Shown here piece by piece: positions 16,758 to 23,832 of a DNA stretch of 64,000 nt. How positions within the stretch are numbered: position 1 is the first letter of the stretch; each line of letters opens with the position of its first letter. This DNA comes from JASBRS01 sp964496495 (GTDB taxonomy: Bacteria > Deinococcota > Deinococci > Deinococcales > Trueperaceae): assembly GCA_964496495.1 (NCBI GenBank), contig CAZBZU010000010.1, forward strand, positions 9,793-73,792, given 5' to 3'. The translations under genes and the position numbers were made by a program. A model generated the notes under the pieces. The model searched no databases. It was given only the letters and a program-made list of their open reading frames with translations, and was not told the origin of the DNA.

Positions 16758-16970
16758 CTACTGCGCGTCGATCTCGCCGGTGTACACGAGCAGCGCGTGC
16801 TCCCTCACCTCGGCGGGGAGCCGGCCGCGAACGTCTTCGACGGGCAGGGAGGTGAGGATGCGCAGCCGAGCGGTTCCCGCCTCGTCGACGGCGGTGCCCA
16901 CGCCCACCACCCCCTCGATGCCCATGAGTTCGTCCTCGTACCGTGCCCGAAGCGCTTCGATGTCCTCCAT
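16758..16970 (-). CDS. 70-residue stand-alone homologue of the protease N-terminal domain
   Basis: RYEDELMGIEGVVGVG in this 70-residue protein aligns with RHEEELLSLPNVVGVG in residues ~20-35 of the trypsin-like protease encoded upstream in the same cassette. Both continue into a short beta-hairpin-like segment (LRILTS versus LAVIVYV). The protein is therefore a free copy of the domain that precedes the protease. In proteases such domains can be propeptides or inhibitors, so it could be an immunity or regulatory partner; that is inference. GGAGG lies 5 nt before the ATG. No signal peptide is present. Confidence 0.65.
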   Translation of the reverse strand: MEDIEALRARYEDELMGIEGVVGVGTAVDEAGTARLRILTSLPVEDVRGRLPAEVREHALLVYTGEIDAQ

Positions 16971-17034
16971 GGCGGCCTCCGTCCGAAGGATAGCCGGGCG
17001 GCCCGGCCGGGGCCGGACCGCCCGTTCGCCGGCC

Positions 17035-17946
17035 TCAGACGATGTACACGTAGGGCACACAGAGGTAGTTGGCGCTGCCGGTGGAGAAGTCGTTCTTGGC
17101 GTAGGATCCGCCGCCGCGGGCGTAGGCCCAGAGGCCGATGGTGCAGCGAATGTAGGTCCAGTCGCCGCCGCCCAGCAGGTAGCTGTTGTAGGTGAAGCGG
17201 TCGATGTCCTCGCGCTTGTTCACGCTGATGTTGGACCCCCCGACGTTGTACACGTCGACGTGGTTCCAGCCCTTCCAGTTGTACTGGTGGACGTTCGTCC
17301 AGGCCGAGCCAGTGACGCGCGCGTACTTGCTGTTGTACCAGCTGTCGTCGGCGCTGACGATGATGTAGCCCCGGAAGCGGAACAGCGGCCGGACGCTGTA
17401 GAAGCGGCTGGTGGGCGGCTTGAACCAGAAGCCGAAGTCGATCCAGGACTGGATCTTGCCTTCGCCGGTGCCGGCGATACCCGAGCCGGCGCCCTTCGCC
17501 CAGTTGTAGTAGTTCTTGCAGGTTCCGCCGCTCAGCAGCGTTTGCGCCTCGATGGCGGAGGCGGCGGTGTTGGCGTCCTGAACGTCGAGGTCCGAGAAGG
17601 CGGCCACCCACGAGGGCGTGATGAGGTGCGCGCCCTCCGGGAGGAGCCCCATCGCGACGTCGGCACCCAACGGGTCCTGGCTGGTCGCCTCCGAGAGGCC
17701 GTCCAGGCGCGCCTCGACCTCGAGCAGCTCGGACTCCGCCTCGGCCGCCAGCTCCCGGTCGAGCGCCTCCAGATTGGCGACGTCGAGCCCCATCGACGCC
17801 AGCGCCTTGGACTCCCTGGCCGCACGGGCCTCCGCCCGCCTGGCGGCGCTCCGCTTGTCCGCGATCGCCTGCGCCATCTCGCGCTGGCGCTCTTCGATGA
17901 TCTCGCGGGTGATCTTGTCGTGAAGTTCTCGCAGGTCTGCGCTCAT
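17035..17946 (-). CDS. Coiled-coil protein with aromatic-rich C-terminal domain, unknown
   Basis: A 303-residue protein I do not recognise. Residues ~1-85 are highly charged helix (REIIEERQREMAQAIADKR, LDRELAAEAESELLEVEARL), probably coiled coil. Residues ~140-303 are strikingly rich in Trp, Tyr and Phe with alternating strands (WIDFGFWFKPP, FRFRGYIIVSADDSWYNSKY, NWKGWNHVDVYNVGG), suggesting a beta-sandwich or lectin-like fold. There is no signal peptide. It lies between the protease and the stand-alone propeptide-like gene, so it could be a substrate or partner. The ATG at 17946 is chosen; an in-frame ATG 12 nt upstream is possible. Confidence 0.6.
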   Translation of the reverse strand: MSADLRELHDKITREIIEERQREMAQAIADKRSAARRAEARAARESKALASMGLDVANLEALDRELAAEAESELLEVEARLDGLSEATSQDPLGADVAMGLLPEGAHLITPSWVAAFSDLDVQDANTAASAIEAQTLLSGGTCKNYYNWAKGAGSGIAGTGEGKIQSWIDFGFWFKPPTSRFYSVRPLFRFRGYIIVSADDSWYNSKYARVTGSAWTNVHQYNWKGWNHVDVYNVGGSNISVNKREDIDRFTYNSYLLGGGDWTYIRCTIGLWAYARGGGSYAKNDFSTGSANYLCVPYVYIV

Positions 17947-18034
17947 TGCCCCTCGCATCCTTCCGGTGGGACGCGGTGTTCTCGACCGGTCCGACGCCCG
18001 CCCGTGTGGGCGGCCGGGTAGCCTCCCGACGCTC

Positions 18035-19039
18035 TCACGCCGTCACGATCTCGACGCCCAGCGCCATCTCCACGTTCTTGATGTGGTTGTGCACGGTGAC
18101 CGCGCTCGACCCCGCGAAGAGCAGGCCCGTGGCCTTCCGTTCGGACCGGCTCAGAAGCAGCGACCCGGAGTCGCCCCCCGCGGACATGTTGCTCGTCAGG
18201 ATCTGGTTGCGGAAGTAACCGACCCCGACTCCGTAGTTGACCGCGATGGTGGCGTTCACGTCGATGACCTTGCCGACGGTGGTCTGGGTGGTGCGGCCGC
18301 TCTTGACCACCTCCATGCCCAACACGGCCTCAACGGTGCCTTTCGGGATGCCGAGCCCCACGATCGAAGCCTTCACGTCCCGCCGGTCCGTCGGCCGCGC
18401 CAACGCGCAGTCGACCAGGTTGTAGCGCGCCGGGCTCCCGAAGTGGACCGGCACGAAGCGGCTGAGCCTGGCGATCAGGTCCTTCGGGTACGCACCGCCG
18501 TCGTAGGCGCCAGGCTGCAGGATCGGATCGCCTGTTGCGGCCGCGTTGGAGTTCGCCAGGACATGGTTGTTGCTGAGGATGTAGACGGCGCACGGCGGGC
18601 ATACGTCGCGCACCAGGCACCCGAACGTCCCGGCGGTGATGGCGTAGTGCCCGATGCTGTAGCCGGGCACGGCAGGGCGCACGCGGGCGCTGTAGGCTAG
18701 CGCCTGCACGTCGCCGATCTCCTTGACGTCGGTCTGCACCTCGCCCCCCTCGAGCTCGAGCGTGGCGGCTTCGGTTCCGTCCGGGAGGGGCGGGACCGAG
18801 CTGGTCGCGGAGGCGGGCAGCGCCTCGCGTACCATCTCCGCTTTCCGCAGACTGCTCGCGGCGTACTTCCGGCGCACGTACACGATCACCGCCAGCGTGT
18901 CGGTCTCCTTGCCGGCCGTGTCCTTGTAGCCGACGCCGACGCCCACGACGTTCGGCAGCGACAGGAGCTCCTCCTCGTGCCGCTCCTTGACCTCGTGGAT
19001 GACCGCGAGTTGCGTTTCCATCTCGTCTGCCATGTGCAT
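18035..19039 (-). CDS. Cytoplasmic trypsin-like serine protease with N-terminal VVGVG domain
   Basis: A 334-residue chymotrypsin-fold protease. The triad is visible as LSNNHVLA (His), NLVDCALA (Asp) and SAGGDSGSLLL (Ser, oxyanion GDSG). Residues ~15-60 form a separate domain, EELLSLPNVVGVGVGYKDTAGK...LAVIVYVRRK, seen before NAL1-like trypsin folds and reused as a stand-alone protein downstream. No signal peptide or lipobox is present, so it probably acts in the cytoplasm. The start at 19039 has GGGAGC 5 nt upstream; a GTG 21 nt earlier is less likely. It leads a four-gene minus-strand set. Confidence 0.8.
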   Translation of the reverse strand: MHMADEMETQLAVIHEVKERHEEELLSLPNVVGVGVGYKDTAGKETDTLAVIVYVRRKYAASSLRKAEMVREALPASATSSVPPLPDGTEAATLELEGGEVQTDVKEIGDVQALAYSARVRPAVPGYSIGHYAITAGTFGCLVRDVCPPCAVYILSNNHVLANSNAAATGDPILQPGAYDGGAYPKDLIARLSRFVPVHFGSPARYNLVDCALARPTDRRDVKASIVGLGIPKGTVEAVLGMEVVKSGRTTQTTVGKVIDVNATIAVNYGVGVGYFRNQILTSNMSAGGDSGSLLLSRSERKATGLLFAGSSAVTVHNHIKNVEMALGVEIVTA

Positions 19040-19060
19040 CGCGCTCCCTTCCCATGGCAC

Positions 19061-19386
19061 CAGCTCCTCGTGTCGCCTGGGCAGCCAAGCGTGCCCTCCG
19101 TCACCTCCCTTCCCCTCGGCGGTGCGGCGGGGCCGGTCCCCGTGGCGGAGCGGCGGACAGGCAGTCGCGTTCCCCTGCCGCGCCGCTACGGCGACGCGAC
19201 GCCGGGACGGCGCTCATACGCCGGCCCGGGGACGGCGGTGCGAGGATGACGCCCCACACGTGGACACGGGTACGCCCCGGAGGTGTGGACGTGCGATGGA
19301 TTCACGACGTTGCTTGAGGAGTGAGAGCCCGAGGGTACGGCGACCCCGGTTACCTCCACTCTAGGGAGGGGGCGTATATGGGGCGC
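19061..19386. other. Gene-free stretch upstream of the protease cassette
   Basis: About 325 bp without a convincing gene. An imperfect inverted repeat (ACACGTGGACACGG...GGTGTGGACGTG) lies near 19255-19295. I see no clear -35/-10 pair for the protease gene. Confidence 0.4.
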
Positions 19387-19644
19387 TTAATCGCCGTCCC
19401 TCGGGGCGCCCGTCGGGCCCGAGCGGAGCTCCCGGACCCGGTCCTCGTGCTTGGAGCGCCCGAGCCAACGCGGCGGCAGCACGCGGATCAGCACGGCCGC
19501 GCCGCTCAGCACCGTCGTGGTCCGCCAATACGCGATGCGTGCGAGCACGGCGGCGAGCCCGCGCAGTCTCGGCTCGTCCAGGAGCGTCTTCGCCAGCCTG
19601 CCGGCCACGCGGAAGAGGCGCCCATACCGGTAAGCAACTATCAC
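19387..19644 (-). CDS. Small basic protein, unknown
   Basis: An 85-codon frame from a GTG at 19644 encodes a basic, partly helical protein (RYGRLFRVAGRLAKTLLDEP, RIAYWRTTTVLSGAAVLIRVLPPRWLG). A short hydrophobic segment suggests membrane contact. I recognise no family. No ribosome-binding site precedes the GTG, so it could be a fragment of a decayed gene. Codon choice is consistent with coding. Confidence 0.35.
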   Translation of the reverse strand: MIVAYRYGRLFRVAGRLAKTLLDEPRLRGLAAVLARIAYWRTTTVLSGAAVLIRVLPPRWLGRSKHEDRVRELRSGPTGAPRDGD

Positions 19645-19703
19645 TTGGAGCAGTCCGGGATGCGTAGGGCCGTCGGCCGGGCTTTGGAGAGGGAAGCCGT
19701 CCG

Positions 19704-19880
19704 TCAACGACGAGCGGAAGCGTGCGCCCGTTGAGGCGCTTTGTGCCGCACGGATATTTCCTGCACGCGCAGCAAGATGGTCATGAGTGCCGCGCGTTCT
19801 GCTGTCAGTGGTTGCTGCTCCAGGCAGCGCTTGCTTTCGACAAGCATTTCGTTCAGGTCGACGTCCTCGCACAACTCCAC
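19704..19880 (-). CDS. Short acidic ORF, possible gene remnant
   Basis: A 58-residue frame (beginning VELCEDVDLNEMLVESKRCL) has amino-acid order typical of a real helical protein but no clear ribosome-binding site. Base composition is less GC-rich than in the neighbours. It may be the tail of a truncated gene, because the frame stays open upstream to a stop near 19940. Confidence 0.3.
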   Translation of the reverse strand: MELCEDVDLNEMLVESKRCLEQQPLTAERAALMTILLRVQEISVRHKAPQRAHASARR

Positions 19881-20495
19881 TCGGAATGATGCGTGCCTCG
19901 CGCGGGCGCTTCCGTTCCTCGACCGTATTCACCGGCATGATCGGGAGCTCGTAAATGCCCGCGCTGTCGAGGATCCGTCAGGCTTTCCCTGGCTTGAGTC
20001 ATGACGTACATGTCCCCAGAGCGCTCCAGCGCTGCTCGGTTCGGTGCTCAAGCCTTGCCCGCCTGGGGGTAAGTTCACGCCCGTTCTTACAAGCGGGACA
20101 GGTTCCTGGACGCGAATCTGCTTGTTCCCCCAAATGTGGTGACGTCCCTGGAGCTTGCCTCGGGTCCAGTCGGCCGCAATTGGAGTCCTCTGAGCGCCGG
20201 CCTTGGCCGTGCCGAGGCCGTTCGAATCGTGACCCCGGTGGGGCGTCTGGAGGGGCACCACTCCGTTGGCGAGCAAGCCGTGTCCGCTTGGGGTGGGCGA
20301 CGGACGTGAGCCTCGTGGAATCGGAGCGGGCGCTGGGATCCTTCGCGGACCACCATTCGACGCGTCCGCGATCGTTGAGGGCAGAAGTACGGACGGCCGC
20401 TGTGGGCCGTCTCCGGACCCCGGTCTCGGAGCCGGGGTCCTAGGCTTTGACAATTCGCTGTGATGCGTCGATGCGAGGGTCCGGAGGTGACGGCA
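19881..20495. other. Gene-poor, slightly AT-richer intergenic region
   Basis: About 600 bp with no gene I can defend; frames on both strands give compositionally odd products. It ends in a terminator-like hairpin at 20415-20440. It may be remnant accessory DNA. Confidence 0.35.
20415..20440 (+). terminator. Terminator-like hairpin
   Basis: GGACCCCGG and CCGGGGTCC form a 9-bp stem with an 8-nt loop, followed by TAGGCTTT. No upstream plus-strand gene is evident, so its transcript is unknown. Confidence 0.4.
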
Positions 20496-20906
20496 ATGGT
20501 CGAGGGTCCTTGGCGGTGGGTCGTGGCCGTCGTGCTTCTGGCGCACGGCCTGGGGCACGTTCTGGGGGTGCTTCCCCTGTTCGGCGTGAGGGCGAGCGGG
20601 CCCTGGCACAACCGCTCATGGTTGTTGGCGGGGGGCTCGGCCGAGGCGGTCGGTCGGTCGCTGGCGCCGGTGGTGTGGTTGGCGGCCGTGGCGGCGTTCG
20701 CGGTCGTGGGGCTGGGCGTTCTCGGTGTGGGGCTCGAAGGCGCTTCCTGGCGGGCGGCGGCGGTGGCTGCCGCGGCGCTGAGTGCGGTGGCCGTCGTGGT
20801 CTTCTGGAACGGCTTTCCCACGATCTTGAACAAGGCCGGTGCGCTTGCGGTGGATGCCGCGCTGTTGTGGTGGGTGCTGCGGGTCCCCGCGACGGTGGCC
20901 GGCTGA
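20496..20906 (+). CDS. Four-helix membrane protein, unknown
   Basis: A 136-residue protein with four hydrophobic segments: WVVAVVLLAHGLGHVLGVLPLFG, VVWLAAVAAFAVVGLGVLGVG, AAVAAAALSAVAVVVFWNG and ALAVDAALLWWVLRV. The HGLGH in helix 1 might bind metal or haem, but the family is unknown to me. GGAGG lies 8 nt before the ATG at 20496; an in-frame start at 20460 lacks such a site. It stands alone and converges on the MarR-fusion gene. Confidence 0.6.
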   Translation: MVEGPWRWVVAVVLLAHGLGHVLGVLPLFGVRASGPWHNRSWLLAGGSAEAVGRSLAPVVWLAAVAAFAVVGLGVLGVGLEGASWRAAAVAAAALSAVAVVVFWNGFPTILNKAGALAVDAALLWWVLRVPATVAG

Positions 20907-21071
20907 GCTTGGTGCCGTCGCCACGGCGCGGGCCGCTGCGCGCCCACAGGCCATCGCGAACCCGCGGACGGAGGTCGTGCCCAGCGGTCACATGATGGGC
21001 ATCGAGCGCTCCGACGAGGTGAGCGGCCTGGTGCTCGACGTCCTCGCGGTGGCGGACTAGATTCTTCATTG

Positions 21072-22136
21072 CTAGGGCCCGTGACTACGTTCGATGGTGA
21101 TGGAGCTGCCGCTGCTGGCGAGCTCGATGGCGTAGTACGGGCCCGACGTCTCGTAGTCGTCGCTCTGGAGCCGGCGGCTGTTGCCGACGTCGCTCGCGCG
21201 CCGCCCGTCGAGGACGAGCTCGGAGCCCCAGCCCTTGAGGTGCACCTGGGCGGCTGCGCCCGGCTCGCGTCGGATGTCGATCGCCGAGCCGCCGCCGCTG
21301 ATGCGCACGGGCACGATGGCTGTGCAGCGCGGGAGCTGCACATCGACCGAGCTCCCGGCCGCGCTCACCTCGAGCTCGTCGAGGTCCAGGCCGCGCAGGT
21401 CCGCGTCGACCTTCGAGCCGGCGCCCTTGATGGTGATGCGCCACGGGATGCGGGCGTTGAGGGTGACGGTAGCGATGCCCATGCCGAGGAGCTGGATGCG
21501 CCGGGGGAAGCGCATGGTGACGACGCCCAGCTCCGTCTTGACGGTGGGCGCCGGCCCGTCGAAGTCGGCCGTGTAGAGCTCTCGCATGGTGCGGTCGGCT
21601 TCCAGGCGGAGCAGGGAAGCGCCGGACACGGAAAGGCTGCCGCTGGTGGCGGCGCCGACGGGCGAGGACACCGTCTCCTCGCCGGGGGAGGGCATCTCCC
21701 TGAGGCGGACGATCTCGCCTCTGGCCATGGCGTTGCACCGTTCGACGAAGTCGAGGAGCGCCGCCGTGTGCGCGGCGTCGAGGTCGGCCGCACTCCTGGC
21801 CAGTGCCTCCGTCATGGCGCGCAGCATCCGCTCGACCTCGGGCAGACGGCGGCTGTCCTCCTCGAGGCTGACCACGACCCGCCGGGCGTCGCCGGGGTCG
21901 GCGCTGCGCCGTATCAGCCCGGCGTCCTCGAGGCGCTTCAGCATCCCCGTGACCGCGCCGGTGGTGAGACCGGTGAGGTCGGCGAGCTGGCCGGGCGTGG
22001 TGGGGCCGCTGCTGGCGAGGAAATCCACCGCCTGCAGGTCGGTCGCCGGCATCCCCAGGCGCGCGGCCGCGGCGCGGAACATGGCGGCGCCAAGCCCATG
22101 GAAGCGGCGCAGCTCGTCGGCAAGCTCGTCCTTCAT
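21072..22136 (-). CDS. MarR-family regulator fused to a DUF4097-like beta-solenoid domain
   Basis: A 354-residue protein (start 22136). Residues ~1-135 are a MarR winged helix: GQLADLTGLTTGAVTGMLKRLEDAGLIRR is the recognition region and DPGDARRVVVSLE the wing. Residues ~170-354 are short repeating beta strands rich in Gly/Ser/Asp (DLDELEVSAAGSSVDVQLP, VRISGGGSAIDIRREPGAAAQVHLKG), like DUF4097/DUF2807 adhesin-head or LiaF-type domains. Such domains usually face outside the cell, so fusion to a DNA-binding domain is odd. It is divergent from a drug-type ABC exporter and probably represses it. Confidence 0.8.
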   Translation of the reverse strand: MKDELADELRRFHGLGAAMFRAAAARLGMPATDLQAVDFLASSGPTTPGQLADLTGLTTGAVTGMLKRLEDAGLIRRSADPGDARRVVVSLEEDSRRLPEVERMLRAMTEALARSAADLDAAHTAALLDFVERCNAMARGEIVRLREMPSPGEETVSSPVGAATSGSLSVSGASLLRLEADRTMRELYTADFDGPAPTVKTELGVVTMRFPRRIQLLGMGIATVTLNARIPWRITIKGAGSKVDADLRGLDLDELEVSAAGSSVDVQLPRCTAIVPVRISGGGSAIDIRREPGAAAQVHLKGWGSELVLDGRRASDVGNSRRLQSDDYETSGPYYAIELASSGSSITIERSHGP

Positions 22137-22168
22137 CGAGGGGGACCTCTCATGCCTCAGGTTATCAC

Positions 22169-22198
22169 TTGACAAAGCCGTTTCGTCAGTAGTTAACT
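22169..22198 (+). promoter_or_regulatory. Promoter and probable MarR operator for the ABC exporter
   Basis: TTGACA (22169-22174), 18 bp, then TTAACT (22193-22198) ends 6 nt before the ATG at 22205. The -10 lies in the palindrome AGTTAACT (22191-22198). An imperfect extension, CAGTAGTT/AACTTAGTG, would suit a MarR dimer blocking RNA polymerase. Confidence 0.55.
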
Positions 22199-22204
22199 TA
22201 GTGA

Positions 22205-23050
22205 ATGAGAGAAAACGCTGACAATCCTCTTGGCGCCAGTGCCGGTGCCGGGCCGGGTGGTGCGGCGCCCAGGACCATGGTGGAGACGCGCGGGTTGCGC
22301 AAGTCGTATGGGGATGTGGCCGTCCTCAACGGCGTCGATCTGACGGTGTCGGCAGGCACGGTGCTGGCGTTGTTGGGGTCGAACGGCGCCGGGAAGACCA
22401 CGGTGGTGAGGATCCTCGCCACCCTGCTCAGGCCCGACGGCGGCACGGCCAGCGTTGCCGGGTTCGACGTCGCCTCGCAAGCGGGGCGGGTGCGGGACTC
22501 GATCAGCTTGACCGGGCAGTTCGCCGCTGTCGACGAGATCCTCACGGGCCGGGAGAACCTCGTCATGCTCGCCAGGCTGCGCCGGGTCGAGAACCCGGGC
22601 GGCGTCGCAGACGACCTGCTCGCGCGCTTCGGTCTCGCCGACGCGGCGGGACGAAGGGTGTCGGCCTACTCGGGGGGCATGCGTCGACGGCTCGACATCG
22701 CGATGAGCCTCGTCGGCGACCCGCCCATCCTCTTCCTCGACGAGCCGACCACCGGCCTCGACCCGCAGGCCCGCCTCGAGGTCTGGAAGGAGATCCAGCA
22801 GCTCGCGGACGGCGGCACCACGGTCCTGCTCACCACCCAGCAGCTGGAGGAGGCCGAGAAGCTGGCCGACCGCATCGCCATCCTGCACGGCGGCACGATC
22901 ATCGTGTCCGGGACGCTGGCGGAGCTGAGGAGATTGCTCCCGCCCGCCAAGGTCGAGGTGGTGGAGCGGCAGCCCACCCTCGAGGAGATCTTCCTGGCGA
23001 TCGTCGGGAGCGACAAGACGCCGGTGAAGGAGAGGGTGGGGCAGCGATGA
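22205..23050 (+). CDS. ABC exporter ATPase (DrrA-like)
   Basis: A 281-residue ATPase with Walker A GSNGAGKTT, Q-loop SLTGQFAAVDEILT, signature YSGGMRRRLD, Walker B ILFLDEP, and TTQQLEEAEKLADR as the H-loop region (Gln replaces the usual His at that spot, TTQQ, as in DrrA-type proteins). The C-terminal QPTLEEIFL extension is typical of daunorubicin-resistance ATPases. It pairs with the ABC-2 permease whose ATG overlaps its stop (ATGA). The likely function is drug or lipid-like substrate efflux, controlled by the divergent MarR fusion. The start is leaderless. Confidence 0.92.
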   Translation: MRENADNPLGASAGAGPGGAAPRTMVETRGLRKSYGDVAVLNGVDLTVSAGTVLALLGSNGAGKTTVVRILATLLRPDGGTASVAGFDVASQAGRVRDSISLTGQFAAVDEILTGRENLVMLARLRRVENPGGVADDLLARFGLADAAGRRVSAYSGGMRRRLDIAMSLVGDPPILFLDEPTTGLDPQARLEVWKEIQQLADGGTTVLLTTQQLEEAEKLADRIAILHGGTIIVSGTLAELRRLLPPAKVEVVERQPTLEEIFLAIVGSDKTPVKERVGQR

Positions 23051-23808
23051 GCGGGCAGTTCCTCGGCAACACCGCCGTGATGTTCGGGCGCACGATGAAG
23101 CACGTGACCCGCAGCATGGACACCATCATCACCGTCACCATCATGCCCATCGCCTTCCTGCTGCTGTTCGTGTACGTGTTCGGGGGCGCCATCCAGGCCA
23201 GCACCGACAACTACGTCGACTACCTGATGCCCGGCATCTTCCTCATCGCCATCGCGAGCGGCATCTCCTACACCGGGTACCGGCTGTTCAACGACCTGCA
23301 GAGCGGCATCTTCGATCGCTTCCACTCCCTGCCGATCGCGCGGTCGTCGGTGCTCTGGGGGCACGTTCTGACGTCGCTGGCGTCCAACGCGATGTCCGTG
23401 GCGATCATCGTGCTGGTGGGCCTGGTGATGGGGTTCCGGCCGTCCGCGGGCGCGCTGGACTGGCTCGCCGTCGCCGGCATCCTGGCTCTGTTCACGCTGG
23501 CGCTGACATGGGTCGCGCTGATCGCCGGCCTGCTGGCCTCCACACCGGATGGCGCGGGCGCCTTCTCCTACCCGATCGTCTTCCTGCCGTTCGTCAGCTC
23601 GGCGTTCGTCCCGACCGCCACCATGCCCTGGCCCGTTCGCGCCTTCGCGGAGCACCAGCCGGTCACGTCCATCGTGGACACCACCCGGGCGCTCCTGCAG
23701 CGCCAACCGGTCGGAGGCGACATCTGGATCGCCCTCGCCTGGTGCGTCGGCGTCCTCCTCCTCGCCTACGTCGTGGCCATGCTGGCCTACCGGCGCAAGA
23801 TCGCCTGA
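23047..23808 (+). CDS. ABC-2 type exporter permease (DrrB-like)
   Basis: A 253-residue permease with six hydrophobic segments. Residues ~10-35 contain TMKHVTRSMDTIITVTIMPIAFLLLF, and the ABC-2 signature region DYLMPGIFLIAIASGISYTGYRLFNDLQSGIFDRFHSLPIARSS gives the cytoplasmic coupling loop. The later YPIVFLPFVSSAFVPTATMPWPVRAFAEHQPVT is typical of DrrB/NodJ permeases. It overlaps the ATPase gene by 4 nt and ends 24 nt from the converging FAD oxidase gene. Confidence 0.92.
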   Translation: MSGQFLGNTAVMFGRTMKHVTRSMDTIITVTIMPIAFLLLFVYVFGGAIQASTDNYVDYLMPGIFLIAIASGISYTGYRLFNDLQSGIFDRFHSLPIARSSVLWGHVLTSLASNAMSVAIIVLVGLVMGFRPSAGALDWLAVAGILALFTLALTWVALIAGLLASTPDGAGAFSYPIVFLPFVSSAFVPTATMPWPVRAFAEHQPVTSIVDTTRALLQRQPVGGDIWIALAWCVGVLLLAYVVAMLAYRRKIA

Positions 23809-23832
23809 CCTGCCGCTCAAGGGCGCCGGACC

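Noticed and set aside
19929..20609. Several frames of 150-220 codons on both strands in the gene-poor patch
   Set aside because: They overlap one another, are low-complexity Pro/Arg/Ser products and have no ribosome-binding sites or recognisable domains.
22137..22175. TTG start 39 nt upstream for the MarR fusion
   Set aside because: The TTG overlaps the -35 of the divergent promoter and has no ribosome-binding site; the ATG at 22136 has GAGAGG upstream and begins the MarR fold normally.
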